A DNA stretch of 64,000 nt. Source: Geminicoccaceae bacterium (GTDB lineage Bacteria; Pseudomonadota; Alphaproteobacteria; Geminicoccales; Geminicoccaceae). The stretch covers positions 1 to 64,000 of the forward strand of contig JANQPX010000002.1 in assembly GCA_028285265.1 (NCBI GenBank), in the 5' to 3' direction. The stretch's first letter is position 1. Each line of letters opens with the position of its first letter. A program made the translations under genes and the position numbers. The notes under the pieces are model-generated. The model was not told the DNA's origin, made no database searches, and saw only the letters and a list, made by a program, of their open reading frames with translations. This document shows, in pieces, positions 43,023-51,802 of the stretch.

Positions 43023-44135
43023 CTAGCCTCCGTGACCCATCGAACGCGGACCAAGGGTATTGCCGGTTTCCTGGTCGAAGACGTGCATATGCGCCGGGTC
43101 GACAAAGAGTCGGTCGATGGCGCTCAAATGGGAAACACCGCCCCTGGTCTCTGCCTTTACGATGAAGGGGCGGCCGGCGACGGAGGTGTGCACCAAGGCC
43201 TCCGAGCCAAGCGGCTCGACCAGATCAAGGACGCAGGGCGTACCCTCCGATCCGTTTCGCCGTTTAATCTCGACGTCCTCCGGCCGAATACCGACGGTGA
43301 TCGAACGGCCTGTCGCGTCGGTCAACCCGGTTGCCGGTGGCAGCGGAAAGCTCGCTTTGTCGTCGACCCGCGCTTTGAGGACACCGTTTTCGCTCACCAC
43401 TTCAGCGTCGATCAGGTTCATCGGCGGCGAACCAATGAAGCCGGCGACGAAGACATTGGCCGGGTTCATGAAGAGATCCATCGGCGTGCCGATCTGCTCG
43501 ATCCGCCCCTCGTTCATGATCACGATCCGATCCGCAAGCGTCATCGCCTCGACCTGATCATGGGTGACGTAGACGCTGGTAACGCCGAGGCGATTGTGCA
43601 GACGCCGGATCTCGGCACGCATCTGCGTTCTGAGCTTGGCGTCCAGGTTGGAAAGGGGCTCGTCGAACAAAAAGACTTCTGGATGGCGCACGATCGCCCG
43701 GCCCATCGCGACCCTTTGGCGCTGACCGCCGGAAAGATCGGATGGCCGCCGGTCCAGATAGTCGGTCAGCCCCAGGATCTTGGCGACCTCGGTGACGGAC
43801 TCCGCAATCTGCTGCTTCTTCACCCGGCGGATCCGAAGGCCGAATGCGATATTCTCGGCGACGTTCAGATGCGGGTAGAGGGCGTAGTTCTGAAAGACCA
43901 TGGCCACATCCCGGTCCTTCGGCGCCACCTCGTTGACCACCTTGTCGCCGATCGAGATCCTGCCCTCGGTGATCTCCTCTAGTCCCGCGATCATGCGAAG
44001 GGTCGTTGACTTGCCGCAGCCGCTTGGCCCGACCAGAACGACGAATTCCTTGGAGCCGATCTCCAAATTGACGCCGTGGACGACCTGGACCGCCCCGTAG
44101 CGCTTGACGACATTGTCGAGGGTTACCGAAGCCAT
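43023..44135 (-). CDS. Oligosaccharide ABC importer ATPase, AlgS/UgpC-like
   Basis: 370 residues with a GGGAGGAC ribosome-binding site. Walker A GPSGCGKST, Q-loop FQNYALYPHLN, signature DLSGGQRQRVAMGRA, Walker B VFLFDEPLSNLD, switch THDQVEA, then a C-terminal regulatory domain with GIRPEDVEIKRR and PLGSEALVHTSV. It is the first gene of the importer operon, in the order ATPase-permease-permease-binding protein that matches algS-algM1-algM2-algQ. Its start lies 35 bases after the regulator's stop, so the regulator may be co-transcribed. Confidence 0.88.
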   Translation of the reverse strand: MASVTLDNVVKRYGAVQVVHGVNLEIGSKEFVVLVGPSGCGKSTTLRMIAGLEEITEGRISIGDKVVNEVAPKDRDVAMVFQNYALYPHLNVAENIAFGLRIRRVKKQQIAESVTEVAKILGLTDYLDRRPSDLSGGQRQRVAMGRAIVRHPEVFLFDEPLSNLDAKLRTQMRAEIRRLHNRLGVTSVYVTHDQVEAMTLADRIVIMNEGRIEQIGTPMDLFMNPANVFVAGFIGSPPMNLIDAEVVSENGVLKARVDDKASFPLPPATGLTDATGRSITVGIRPEDVEIKRRNGSEGTPCVLDLVEPLGSEALVHTSVAGRPFIVKAETRGGVSHLSAIDRLFVDPAHMHVFDQETGNTLGPRSMGHGG

Positions 44136-44170
44136 TCTTGTCCTCCCTGACCCTGCTCCGCAGCGCGTCG

Positions 44171-44962
44171 TTAGGCCCGAGTCATTCCGCGTGATCGTCT
44201 CCTGATCTCGAAGGCGTTCAGTTGATCAATGGATTCGAGAATTTTCGGATGCGACGACAGCGTGTCGATCTCGCTATCGAGCGAGCCGATATGCTTGATC
44301 AATGCCTCCTCGGCCGCATCGGGATCATGTTCGCGCACGGCCTTGGCGATTGCCTTGTGCTCCAGAACCACCTCGGCTGCGCGGCTGATCTTGTGGATCC
44401 GCTTCATATGGCGGATGCGATCGAGCTCCGCCTTCGACTGGTTTAGGACGTTCCAAACGCCGGGAATGCCCGCAATCTCAAACAGCTGGCGGTGGAAGCT
44501 CTCATCGAGACGGAAGAACCCAACACGCTCATTAGCGGCAAGCATCTCTTCCTGCTCGCGAATGCAGGCCTCTAGGCGGATGATTCCCTCGAAGCCGCCC
44601 TGGCGCTCGGCGGCGCGGCGCACCGCACCGGTCTCCAGGCGCAAGCGGATGAAGCAGGCTTCGATATAGCGATCGAGCTGGATCGGCGTCACATAGGTGC
44701 CGCTCTTGGGCACCACCTCGACCAGGCCCATGTCCTCCAGCCGGATGACAGCCTCGCGCACCGGCGTCTTGCTCGCACCCAGGGCCTCGGCAACCTCCTT
44801 TTCGGAGATCAGCTCGCCCGGCTTCAGCGTGATAGCGACGATCATGTCCTTCAGGATTTCGAACACCTGGGAGACCAGGTTTTTCGAGGGGTCCAGCGCG
44901 ACATCCCGAAGCCTGTCAGCAACCGATCGTGATTCTACGGCCAAATCTTGCATATCAGCCAT
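44171..44962 (-). CDS. GntR-family (FCD/FadR-type) regulator of the PL15 locus
   Basis: 263 residues. N-terminal winged helix (residues about 25-90): VFEILKDMIVAITLKPGELISEKEVAEALGASKTPVREAVIRLEDMGLVEVVPKSGTYV. The C-terminal FCD helical domain carries FRLDESFHRQLFEIAG and the EHDPDAAEEALIKHIGSLDS metal/ligand region. FCD regulators commonly sense sugar acids, which fits the locus. It is divergent from the enolase gene and upstream of the importer genes on the same strand, so it probably controls both through the operator candidate between them. Confidence 0.85.
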   Translation of the reverse strand: MADMQDLAVESRSVADRLRDVALDPSKNLVSQVFEILKDMIVAITLKPGELISEKEVAEALGASKTPVREAVIRLEDMGLVEVVPKSGTYVTPIQLDRYIEACFIRLRLETGAVRRAAERQGGFEGIIRLEACIREQEEMLAANERVGFFRLDESFHRQLFEIAGIPGVWNVLNQSKAELDRIRHMKRIHKISRAAEVVLEHKAIAKAVREHDPDAAEEALIKHIGSLDSEIDTLSSHPKILESIDQLNAFEIRRRSRGMTRA

Positions 44963-45004
44963 GTATTCTTCCGATGTTTATCGCATCTTGCACATCAGTT
45001 ACTT

Positions 45005-45022
45005 AATCTGATATCTTAGATT
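45005..45022. promoter_or_regulatory. Palindromic operator candidate for the GntR regulator
   Basis: AATCTGATATCTTAGATT: seven of nine base pairs are symmetrical, with 5-base outer arms AATCT/AGATT. A partly overlapping second symmetry ATCAG/CTGAT spans 44994-45012. It lies in the 126-base gap between the divergent GntR and enolase genes, 67 bases before the enolase start. Confidence 0.5.
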
Positions 45023-45088
45023 TTTGATCGATGCAACCCAAAATCGTCAGTGCTGCTTGTTTCTCAGCAACGAAATCGGGAAAACGCC

Positions 45089-46372
45089 ATGGCTTTCGGA
45101 TCGCTTCGGGAAGGGAAATCCAAAAGGATCCAGTCAGTTAAAATCACCCCGCTGGCCGTGCCCGATATGCCGCTTTTGAACTGCAAAGGCGTGCATCAGA
45201 AGGTCTTTTTGCGAAGCCTCATCGAGGTGACGACCGAAGGCGGTCTGGTCGGCTTAGGCGAGACCTACGGCAGCAGACGCACGCTCCTCGGGCTGCAGCG
45301 TTCAGCGGATGCGCTGGTGGGGCTGGACCCGCTCCATCTGCACGATCTTCGGCACCGAGTGGTCGAAGCCCTGCCCGAAGGCGGCGGCGTCAATGCGCCG
45401 ACGGCGGTCGCCGACCATCAACTCACCGACGTGGTCACCAGCGCCTTCGAGGTCGCCTGCATGGACCTTCAGGGCAAAATTCTCGGCCGTCCGGTCAGTG
45501 ATCTTCTGGGTGGCAAGGTTCGCGAGCGCGTGGCGTTCAGCGCCTATCTCTTCTTCAAATTCGCCAAGCAATATGATGCCGATCGGCCCGATCGATGGGG
45601 CGAAGTCCTAACGCCTGATGCCATGGTCGGTGAGGCGCGCACCCTCGTCGAGGAAAATGGCTTCAAGTCTTTGAAACTGAAGGCAGGCCATCTCGAGCCG
45701 GCGCTTGAAATCGAGACCATGCTCAAACTAAGGGAAACCTTTCCCGGGGCGCCACTTCGCATCGACCCCAATGGCGGCTGGACCGTCGAGACCGCCATTC
45801 GCATAGGCCAGACGCTGGACGGCGTGCTCGAATATATGGAGGACCCGGTTCTCGGCATGGACGCCATGGCCGAGGTCGCGTCGGCGGTCTCGATGCCGCT
45901 TGCCACCAACATGGTGGTCATCGAGTTCGAGCACCTGGAAGAGGCGATCAAGAAGAACGCCGTTCAGGTGGTGTTGTCCGACCATCACTATTGGGGTGGC
46001 CTTCGCGGATCGAGCCATCTCGCCCGGGCCTGTCAGGCTCTCGGCCTTGGCCTCTCGATGCACTCCAACTCTCATCTCGGCATCAGCCTCGCCGCCATGA
46101 CCCACCTCGCCGCGGCCACTCCCAACCTTACCTATGATTGCGACACACACTATCCCTGGATCGAGACGGACATCATTGAAGGCGGCAAGATGCAATTCCA
46201 GGACGGCACGCTCACGCCGCCAGCCGGTCCTGGTCTTGGCGTCGCCCTCGACCGCACAGCCGTGGATCGCCTGCACCAGCTCTATCTCGAAACCGGTATC
46301 GACGACCGCGACGACACCGCAACCATGCGCCGCTACATCCCCGATTATGAACGACGCGTGCCGCGCTGGTGA
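45089..46372 (+). CDS. Enolase-superfamily sugar-acid dehydratase, glucarate-dehydratase-like
   Basis: 427 residues from the ATG at 45089. Enolase-superfamily GlucD subgroup: catalytic KxK at Lys196/Lys198 (FKSLKLKAG), metal ligands Asp226 (LRIDPNGGW), Glu251 (MEDP) and Asn274 (LATNM), and the Asp298-His325 dyad (SDHHYWGG and MHSNSHLG). It abstracts the proton alpha to the carboxylate and removes water from a hexarate such as glucarate/galactarate, or a uronate-derived acid, giving a 5-keto-4-deoxy acid. It is divergent from the GntR gene, and the product could feed the RraA-like aldolase of the same locus. Substrate specificity is not settled. Confidence 0.82.
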   Translation: MAFGSLREGKSKRIQSVKITPLAVPDMPLLNCKGVHQKVFLRSLIEVTTEGGLVGLGETYGSRRTLLGLQRSADALVGLDPLHLHDLRHRVVEALPEGGGVNAPTAVADHQLTDVVTSAFEVACMDLQGKILGRPVSDLLGGKVRERVAFSAYLFFKFAKQYDADRPDRWGEVLTPDAMVGEARTLVEENGFKSLKLKAGHLEPALEIETMLKLRETFPGAPLRIDPNGGWTVETAIRIGQTLDGVLEYMEDPVLGMDAMAEVASAVSMPLATNMVVIEFEHLEEAIKKNAVQVVLSDHHYWGGLRGSSHLARACQALGLGLSMHSNSHLGISLAAMTHLAAATPNLTYDCDTHYPWIETDIIEGGKMQFQDGTLTPPAGPGLGVALDRTAVDRLHQLYLETGIDDRDDTATMRRYIPDYERRVPRW

Positions 46373-46459
46373 CCATCCCGTTGCCGGTGTCAGAAGGCTT
46401 TGGGGTGGGGCCATTGCCTGCAAAGCACGTCGGCAATCATTTCTGGCCTAATCCGGTTC

Positions 46460-46711
46460 TTAGCTTGATCGAGCAGGACGGCTGATCCTGGCACCCGACT
46501 CTTCGAGAGACTCGGCATGCGTCAGGTGACTGTCGGCGATGGTGTCGTCAAGGCGGCTCAGATGCAGTCGGACGATGGCCGTAGCGTCTTCGGCAGACCC
46601 GCGTCTTTCTAGCTCGCCGAGCAGCTCAGCCTCGACCTCACCGCGCTTAGCGCCTGGTGTCAGGAAGATCTTCTCGCTTAAGCCGCCCATGGTTTCGGCA
46701 GCTTCGCGCTT
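46460..46711 (-). pseudogene. C-terminal remnant of a serine recombinase
   Basis: The minus strand reads EPKREAAETMGGLSEKIFLT, then PGAKRGEVEAELLGELER, the same C-terminal segment as in the remnant at 4846-5107 but clearly diverged from it. It is followed by sequence without homology. Nothing of the catalytic or zinc-ribbon regions remains. It sits between the enolase gene and the M24 peptidase gene, a module boundary. Confidence 0.65.
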
Positions 46712-46853
46712 CGGTTCCGGACGTTACGGCCAACTTCAGTCAGCAGCGCTAAGAGAGGTCTGCTTTGGGCCGCACGCTATCAGAATGGCTTCCCTTGGCT
46801 GCTGTCACCTTTCTCGCTAGCCTGGAGGGATAAACGAAACAGGAGGCTTGGCC

Positions 46854-48137
46854 GTGACCGACGTTGTTGCCGACACCCGTTTCATACGCCATGCGCTGCC
46901 GCCGCGCATCTGCCATCTCGACAGACTATTGCATGCGCTGAAGGCTAGGGATCTAGACGGGATCGTCGCGACAACGGCGCTCAATGTCTATTACCTCACG
47001 TCGTTCAACGGCGTCGCTCACAAGTCTGATGAACCGCGCCCCTACGCGGTTATCATCTCGCGCCATCAGCCCGACCATCCTATCCTAGTGATCGCCGAAT
47101 ATTATCTGGCAAGCTTTTTGACCCAGCCAAGCTGGGTCGAGGACGTCAGGCCATTTCGTGGGGTGATGCTGCCGATCGACCGGCCGCCGGAACAAGATGA
47201 AATCGAACGGTTCATCCCAAAAGATGCCGCCGGCGTTGACTGGATAGCGCAAGCGCGGAAACGCTACGCATTCAGCCAGGCCGAGGCAATGAGGCAAGCC
47301 CTTTCAGATCTGAAGCTTGACCAAGGGCGGGTCGCCTTTGACGATATGGGCTTCGGCGTGCGTCTCGATATCGAAGGTATGACGGTGACCGACGGCTATG
47401 ATCCGATGATGTTCGCCCGGGCGGTCAAGACCGAGACCGAGATTGGCCTTCTGGAGCGCTCGACCGCTCTCAACGAGACCGCGATCAGGCGTACCATGGC
47501 TGCCTGGGACAAAGGGGCTACCTGGCGGGACCTAAACCGGGCCTACGCCATTGCAGTTAGCGAGCTAGGCGGCTTTGTCCGGGATCCGGGCGGCATGGTC
47601 TGGGGGCATCCGCGCGGCGCCGATCCGACACTGATGCTGTCCAACTGTCTTGAAGACAGTGAGGTTAAGCCCGGCACCCATGTGATGTTCGACTGCCATG
47701 GTACACTCGATCTCTATTGCTGGGACGGCGGCAAGACTTGGGTGGTCGAGGGCGAGCCGGAGGCCGGCGCGAAGACGTTTTCCGATGCCACCGGCAAGGT
47801 TGCCCAGATGCTGGTCGACGAGATGAAGCCAGGTGTGCGCATCAGCGAGTTGCAGACGAAAGGGCGGGATATCTACCGCAAGGAAGGCGTGCCAGATCCA
47901 GGCCTCGCGCTGGTGTTCTTCCACGGTCTCGGTCTTTCTCATATGGATGTCGAACTCACCACGGCGGATGGTCAGCCGAACGGCGATTGGATGTTGGAAG
48001 AGAACATGATGGCGCCTGTCCACCTGCTCTATCCCGGTGGTGAGCATGAACGTATCTGGCTTGAGGATGTCATCCATGTCACCAAAGATGGCGGCAGGCC
48101 GCTCTTCTCCTGGGGTTTTGATCCGTTGATACGTTAG
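46854..48137 (+). CDS. M24-family (Xaa-Pro peptidase/creatinase fold) protein with altered metal site
   Basis: 427 residues from a GTG at 46854, seven bases after AGGAGG; the TTG at 46848 is too close to that site. N-terminal creatinase-like domain (residues 20-150), C-terminal pita-bread domain (190-420). Four of the five usual metal ligands are in place: Asp280, Asp291, His357 (FFHGLG) and Glu404 (WLEDVIHV). The fourth ligand position, normally Glu in a (I/N)EPG motif, is His390 (MMAPVHLLYPG). The enzyme may use a modified metal site or act without metal, as creatinase does. It is on the opposite strand from the Dpp importer it flanks. Confidence 0.8.
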   Translation: MTDVVADTRFIRHALPPRICHLDRLLHALKARDLDGIVATTALNVYYLTSFNGVAHKSDEPRPYAVIISRHQPDHPILVIAEYYLASFLTQPSWVEDVRPFRGVMLPIDRPPEQDEIERFIPKDAAGVDWIAQARKRYAFSQAEAMRQALSDLKLDQGRVAFDDMGFGVRLDIEGMTVTDGYDPMMFARAVKTETEIGLLERSTALNETAIRRTMAAWDKGATWRDLNRAYAIAVSELGGFVRDPGGMVWGHPRGADPTLMLSNCLEDSEVKPGTHVMFDCHGTLDLYCWDGGKTWVVEGEPEAGAKTFSDATGKVAQMLVDEMKPGVRISELQTKGRDIYRKEGVPDPGLALVFFHGLGLSHMDVELTTADGQPNGDWMLEENMMAPVHLLYPGGEHERIWLEDVIHVTKDGGRPLFSWGFDPLIR

Positions 48138-48383
48138 TGACAGCGATTGGCTGACTACGTGATCAAACGACGTTGCACGATGAGCCAGAGCTTACCAAAA
48201 CCGGACAGCAACCCACCTCAACAATGAGACGGCTGATGTCAAATGCCTTGGCTGGAAAAGGGCAGCCCGATTTGACAATGGTCCGATGCTCTTTCATCCT
48301 TTCGTTCGGCAAGAGGCACCATTAGTGCTGACAAAGGCACTTCAATTCATCCAAAGAATGGGGGCCGGGAGGCTGCATAGCTT

Positions 48384-48770
48384 ATGACATTGTATAGAGA
48401 ATATCTTTCTGTCGCACTTAATCCCAAGGCCTGGGGAAGAATCGTGTCGCCGCGTTCTGTGAGCGGAGAGAATATTAATGCCTTAGTTGGGCCGGAAGAT
48501 TTTGTCTCCATTGTTCTTATGATTCTCTCAATATTTATTTTTATACTAGAGATTTTATTTGGAACATCTGACGGTCAGTATGCGATCGCAAACCGTCTAC
48601 AATTTCTTGGGGCCCTGTTTATCCTCTTCTTTTTTACAGTGGCTAAGTCTCGAGCGATGAATCAAGGCCTATCGGTTAGGCAGATGAATAGACACCGTAT
48701 TCTCCAATGTTTCGGTATCTGGTTGAATGGAGCTGTGCTGAGCCTTTACCTGATGAATGCCTCTCATTAG
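48384..48770 (+). CDS. Hypothetical membrane protein in AT-rich DNA
   Basis: 128 residues with three predicted membrane segments, at about 42-60 (VSIVLMILSIFIFILEILF), 70-88 (LQFLGALFILFFFTVAKS) and 108-124. The region is visibly poorer in GC than its neighbours, and codon use (ATA, TTA, TTT) is unlike them, suggesting horizontal origin. GGGAGG is about 12 bases before the ATG. No family recognised. The 246 bases before it and the 177 bases after it hold nothing I can assign. Confidence 0.5.
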   Translation: MTLYREYLSVALNPKAWGRIVSPRSVSGENINALVGPEDFVSIVLMILSIFIFILEILFGTSDGQYAIANRLQFLGALFILFFFTVAKSRAMNQGLSVRQMNRHRILQCFGIWLNGAVLSLYLMNASH

Positions 48771-48947
48771 CGGCAGCTTGCGGTGCAAATCTGGAGTCTA
48801 GTCCTCCTGGAGCGATGCCAGCTATGCGCCGCCAAGCTTACGCTCAGGCAAAAGTTTGCGCGGGATCATGGCTCTCGGGCATTTTTACTGGGAGTGTTTT
48901 TTCGGCTAATGGCGCCAGTAGCAGTCGTTTCGGCTTTACTTGTCCAA

Positions 48948-49916
48948 CTAGGCGTCATTCGGACTGATTGGATAGTGGCAGGCGGCGAGGGTTTCACCGT
49001 TTGAAAGCGGAGGCAGGATTTCCCGACAAGTCGCCTCGGCCTTCCAGCAGCGTGGTGCGAATGGGCACCCGTCGATTGCATTCAGCGGTGAGGGCATCTC
49101 GCCTTTCAATTTGATCCGTTCGGTCCTCTTAGTCGGGTCGGCATGCGGCGTCGCTGAGAGAAGGGCTTTGGTGTAGGGGTGCCTGGGAGCGTTGAAAATT
49201 GTGTGTTTGGGGCCCTTCTCTACCGCACGTCCGAGATACATGACGATGACGTTGTCAGCAACATGGCGGACGACGCTCAGATCATGGCTAATGAAGAGGT
49301 AAGCGAGGTTCAACCGTTCTTGCAGATCGGACAGCAGGTTTAGGATCGCGCTCTGGATCGAGAGATCCAGCGCCGAGACTGGTTCGTCCAGAACCAGCAC
49401 CTTCGGCTCGAGCATCAGCGCCCGCCCGACCGCGATGCGCTGGCGCTGACCGCCCGAAAACATATGGGGATAGCGATCGAAATGCTCAGGCCGAAGGCCT
49501 ACCAGGCCCAGCATTTCTCGCGCGCGTTCTTCCCGGGTGGCCGGCGTCAAATCGGGCTGGTTGATCAATAGGGGTTCCTGGAGGATATTGCCGATCTGTT
49601 GTCGGGGGTTAAGCGAGCCGTAGGGGTCCTGGAAGACGATCTGTACCGACGTGCGTAAACGCGGCCAGTCTTCTTTCATGATGGGCTGACCGTCCAGGAT
49701 CAAGTCGCCCGCGGTAGGCTCCTCAATCATGGTGACCATCCGGGCGAGTGTCGACTTGCCACAACCGGATTCGCCGACCACCGCCAATGTCTTCCCAGCA
49801 TGAAGCTCGAAGTCGATATCGTCGACCGCTCGCAGCAATCTTGTCTTCGAGAACAGACCGCCACCGATATAATAGTGCTGCTTCAAACCCCTCACTGCAA
49901 TCACCGGCGTGCTCAT
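48948..49916 (-). CDS. Dipeptide/oligopeptide ABC importer ATPase, DppF-type
   Basis: 322 residues. Walker A GESGCGKST, signature MFSGGQRQRIAVGRA, Walker B VLVLDEPVSALD, switch FISHDLSVVRHVADNVIVMYLGR, and the C-terminal oligopeptide-transporter domain with CPFAPRCWKAEATCRE (paired cysteines of the DppF/DppD iron-sulfur-like motif). The N-terminus VRGLKQHYYIGGGLFSKTRLLRAVD is DppF-typical. The ATG overlaps the DppD stop by four bases. It is the last gene of the Dpp operon. Confidence 0.88.
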   Translation of the reverse strand: MSTPVIAVRGLKQHYYIGGGLFSKTRLLRAVDDIDFELHAGKTLAVVGESGCGKSTLARMVTMIEEPTAGDLILDGQPIMKEDWPRLRTSVQIVFQDPYGSLNPRQQIGNILQEPLLINQPDLTPATREERAREMLGLVGLRPEHFDRYPHMFSGGQRQRIAVGRALMLEPKVLVLDEPVSALDLSIQSAILNLLSDLQERLNLAYLFISHDLSVVRHVADNVIVMYLGRAVEKGPKHTIFNAPRHPYTKALLSATPHADPTKRTERIKLKGEMPSPLNAIDGCPFAPRCWKAEATCREILPPLSNGETLAACHYPISPNDA

Positions 49917-50890
49917 GAGGCGATCCCGTCGCCGGCGTTAAGCGGATAGTGGCAGCGCGTAAGGCCTAGTGCCGTGCCGAGAGGGTCCGGTGACTCGGTC
50001 TGGCAGCGGTCTTCGGCAAAGCGGCAGCGGGGGGAGAACAGACAGCCCACCGGCCTGTCAAACTGGCCAGGCACGACGCCCGGGATGGTGGGCAGGCGTT
50101 TCCCCGTTGCCCGCTCTGGAAGCGCATCGAGCAGTGCCGTGGTGTAAGGGTGATGCGGCGTTTCGAAAAGTGGAATGACGGGCTGCTCCTCGACCTTCTG
50201 GCCGGCATAGAAGACGGCGACCCGTTCCGCCGTTTCTGCCACCACACCCATATCGTGAGTGATCAGCACGAGCGCCATGCCGGTCTCTGCCCGAAGGTCG
50301 GTCAGGAGTTCGAGGATCTGCGCCTGAATGGTGACGTCGAGCGCAGTTGTTGGCTCGTCGGCGATCAGGACTTTCGGGCTGCAGGCAATGGCCATCGCGA
50401 TCATCACCCGCTGGTTCATGCCACCGGACAATTGGTGCGGGAAGGCGGAGAGACGCTTTTCGGGATCGGAGATGCCGACCTGGTGAAAAAGCTGAATCGC
50501 CCGCTCATGGCGGTCCTTTCCGTTCAGCTGCAGATGGGCACGAAGGGCCTCCTTGATCTGCCAGCCTACCGGGAAGCAGGGATTGAGCGAGGACATTGGC
50601 TCTTGAAAGATCATGGCAAGATCCTTGCCGATGATATGCCGACGCGTCCTTGCATCCACGTCGCGTAGATCTTTGCCGTCGAACCGCAGCTCGTCAGCCT
50701 GGATGGTCGCGGTCCAGGGTAAAAGTCCCATGAGCGCCAACATGGAGACCGACTTTCCAGACCCGCTTTCCCCGACGATCGCCAGGAGATCACCTTTTTC
50801 GACGTCAAGATCGACGCCGTCGACCGCTCGAAACCGACCCGACGCGGTGGCAAAATCAACGGAGAGATTGCGCATGGACAGGAGCGTCAT
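49913..50890 (-). CDS. Dipeptide/oligopeptide ABC importer ATPase, DppD-type
   Basis: 325 residues. Walker [10 protein letters not shown], signature [17 protein letters not shown], Walker [21 protein letters not shown], switch [10 protein letters not shown], and the C-terminal [17 protein letters not shown] cysteine motif. It starts three bases after the DppC stop and heterodimerises with the DppF-type ATPase. Confidence 0.88.
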   Translation of the reverse strand: MTLLSMRNLSVDFATASGRFRAVDGVDLDVEKGDLLAIVGESGSGKSVSMLALMGLLPWTATIQADELRFDGKDLRDVDARTRRHIIGKDLAMIFQEPMSSLNPCFPVGWQIKEALRAHLQLNGKDRHERAIQLFHQVGISDPEKRLSAFPHQLSGGMNQRVMIAMAIACSPKVLIADEPTTALDVTIQAQILELLTDLRAETGMALVLITHDMGVVAETAERVAVFYAGQKVEEQPVIPLFETPHHPYTTALLDALPERATGKRLPTIPGVVPGQFDRPVGCLFSPRCRFAEDRCQTESPDPLGTALGLTRCHYPLNAGDGIAS

Positions 50891-50893
50891 CGC

Positions 50894-51802
50894 TTAGCTC
50901 CGCTTCAGCTTGGGATCAAGCGCGTCGCGAAGGCCGTCCCCCATGAGATTGATCGCAAGCACACTGATCAGGATCGCGAGACCGGGAAAAGTGACGACCC
51001 ACCAGGCGCGGAGGATGAACTCACGGGCTTCGGCAAGCATTGTTCCCCATTCAGGCGTTGGCGGCTGGGCACCCATGCCGAGAAAGCCGAGAGCGGCGGC
51101 ATCGAGAATGGCCGTCGAAAAGGAGAGTGCCGCCTGGACGATGATCGGGGCGAGACAATTGGGGAGCACGGTCACGAACATCAGCCGCAAGCGACCTGCG
51201 CCAACGACGCGGGCGGCGGTGACATAGTCCCTTTGACGCTCAGCGAGCACACTCGCTCGCGTTAATCTGACGTAGTGCGGCTGTAGTACGATGGCGATCG
51301 CGATCATTGCGTTGATCAATGACGGCCCGAGGATCGCTACCAGTACCAAGGCGAGCAGCAGGGACGGAAAGGCAAGGATGATGTCCATGATCCGCGTGAT
51401 GATGGTGTCCAGCCATTTGGGCGCGAACCCTGAGATCAGTCCGACGAGGACGCCGCCGCTGGCGGCGATAGTGACCACCACGATCCCGACGAAGAACGAA
51501 TAGCGCGCTCCCTCAATCAACCGGGAGAGCATGTCGCGGCCGAGCGGATCGGTGCCGAGCGGAAAGGCCCAGCTCCCGCCCTCTTGCCAGGCGGGCGGCT
51601 GCAGCGCGTGTTGGCGGAACTGTTCAGTTGGATCATAGGGCGAAAGGAACGGTGCGAAGGCGGCACAGAACGCGAAGGCCAGAAAGATCCAAAGTCCGAA
51701 GACGGCGCCCCGGTTTTCGCGGAAGTAGTACCAGAACTCACGAAGCTGGCCCGGACGCTCGGATGCAGAAGAGGGATGGGACGGTGCCAGCGCGTTCGTC
51801 AT
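50894..51802 (-). CDS. Dipeptide/oligopeptide ABC importer permease, DppC-type
   Basis: 302 residues, N-terminal OppC-type segment (FWYYFRENRGAVFGLWIFLAFAFCAAFAPFLSPYDPTEQF), about six membrane helices, PLGTDPLGRDMLSRLIEGARYS, EAA loop YVTAARVVGAGRLRLMFVTVLPN, and TPEWGTMLAEAREFI. It forms the channel with the DppB-type permease. An unusual 148-base gap separates it from that gene. Confidence 0.88.
   Translation of the reverse strand: MTNALAPSHPSSASERPGQLREFWYYFRENRGAVFGLWIFLAFAFCAAFAPFLSPYDPTEQFRQHALQPPAWQEGGSWAFPLGTDPLGRDMLSRLIEGARYSFFVGIVVVTIAASGGVLVGLISGFAPKWLDTIITRIMDIILAFPSLLLALVLVAILGPSLINAMIAIAIVLQPHYVRLTRASVLAERQRDYVTAARVVGAGRLRLMFVTVLPNCLAPIIVQAALSFSTAILDAAALGFLGMGAQPPTPEWGTMLAEAREFILRAWWVVTFPGLAILISVLAINLMGDGLRDALDPKLKRS

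Noticed and set aside
42029-43105. Longer AlgM1-like permease starting at the ATG at 43105
   Set aside because: It would overlap the ATPase gene by over 80 bases; the GTG at 43018 has GGAGG at the right distance and gives the usual family length.
44171-46372. Divergent regulator and dehydratase as a plain glucarate operon
   Set aside because: No glucarate transporter or keto-deoxy-glucarate aldolase of the usual type is adjacent, and the importer and PL15 lyase next door indicate an oligosaccharide substrate instead.
48783-49004. Plus-strand frame with hydrophobic stretch (FLLGVFFRLMAPVAVVSALLV)
   Set aside because: It overlaps the 3' end of the DppF-type gene, lacks a ribosome-binding site and has no recognised family.
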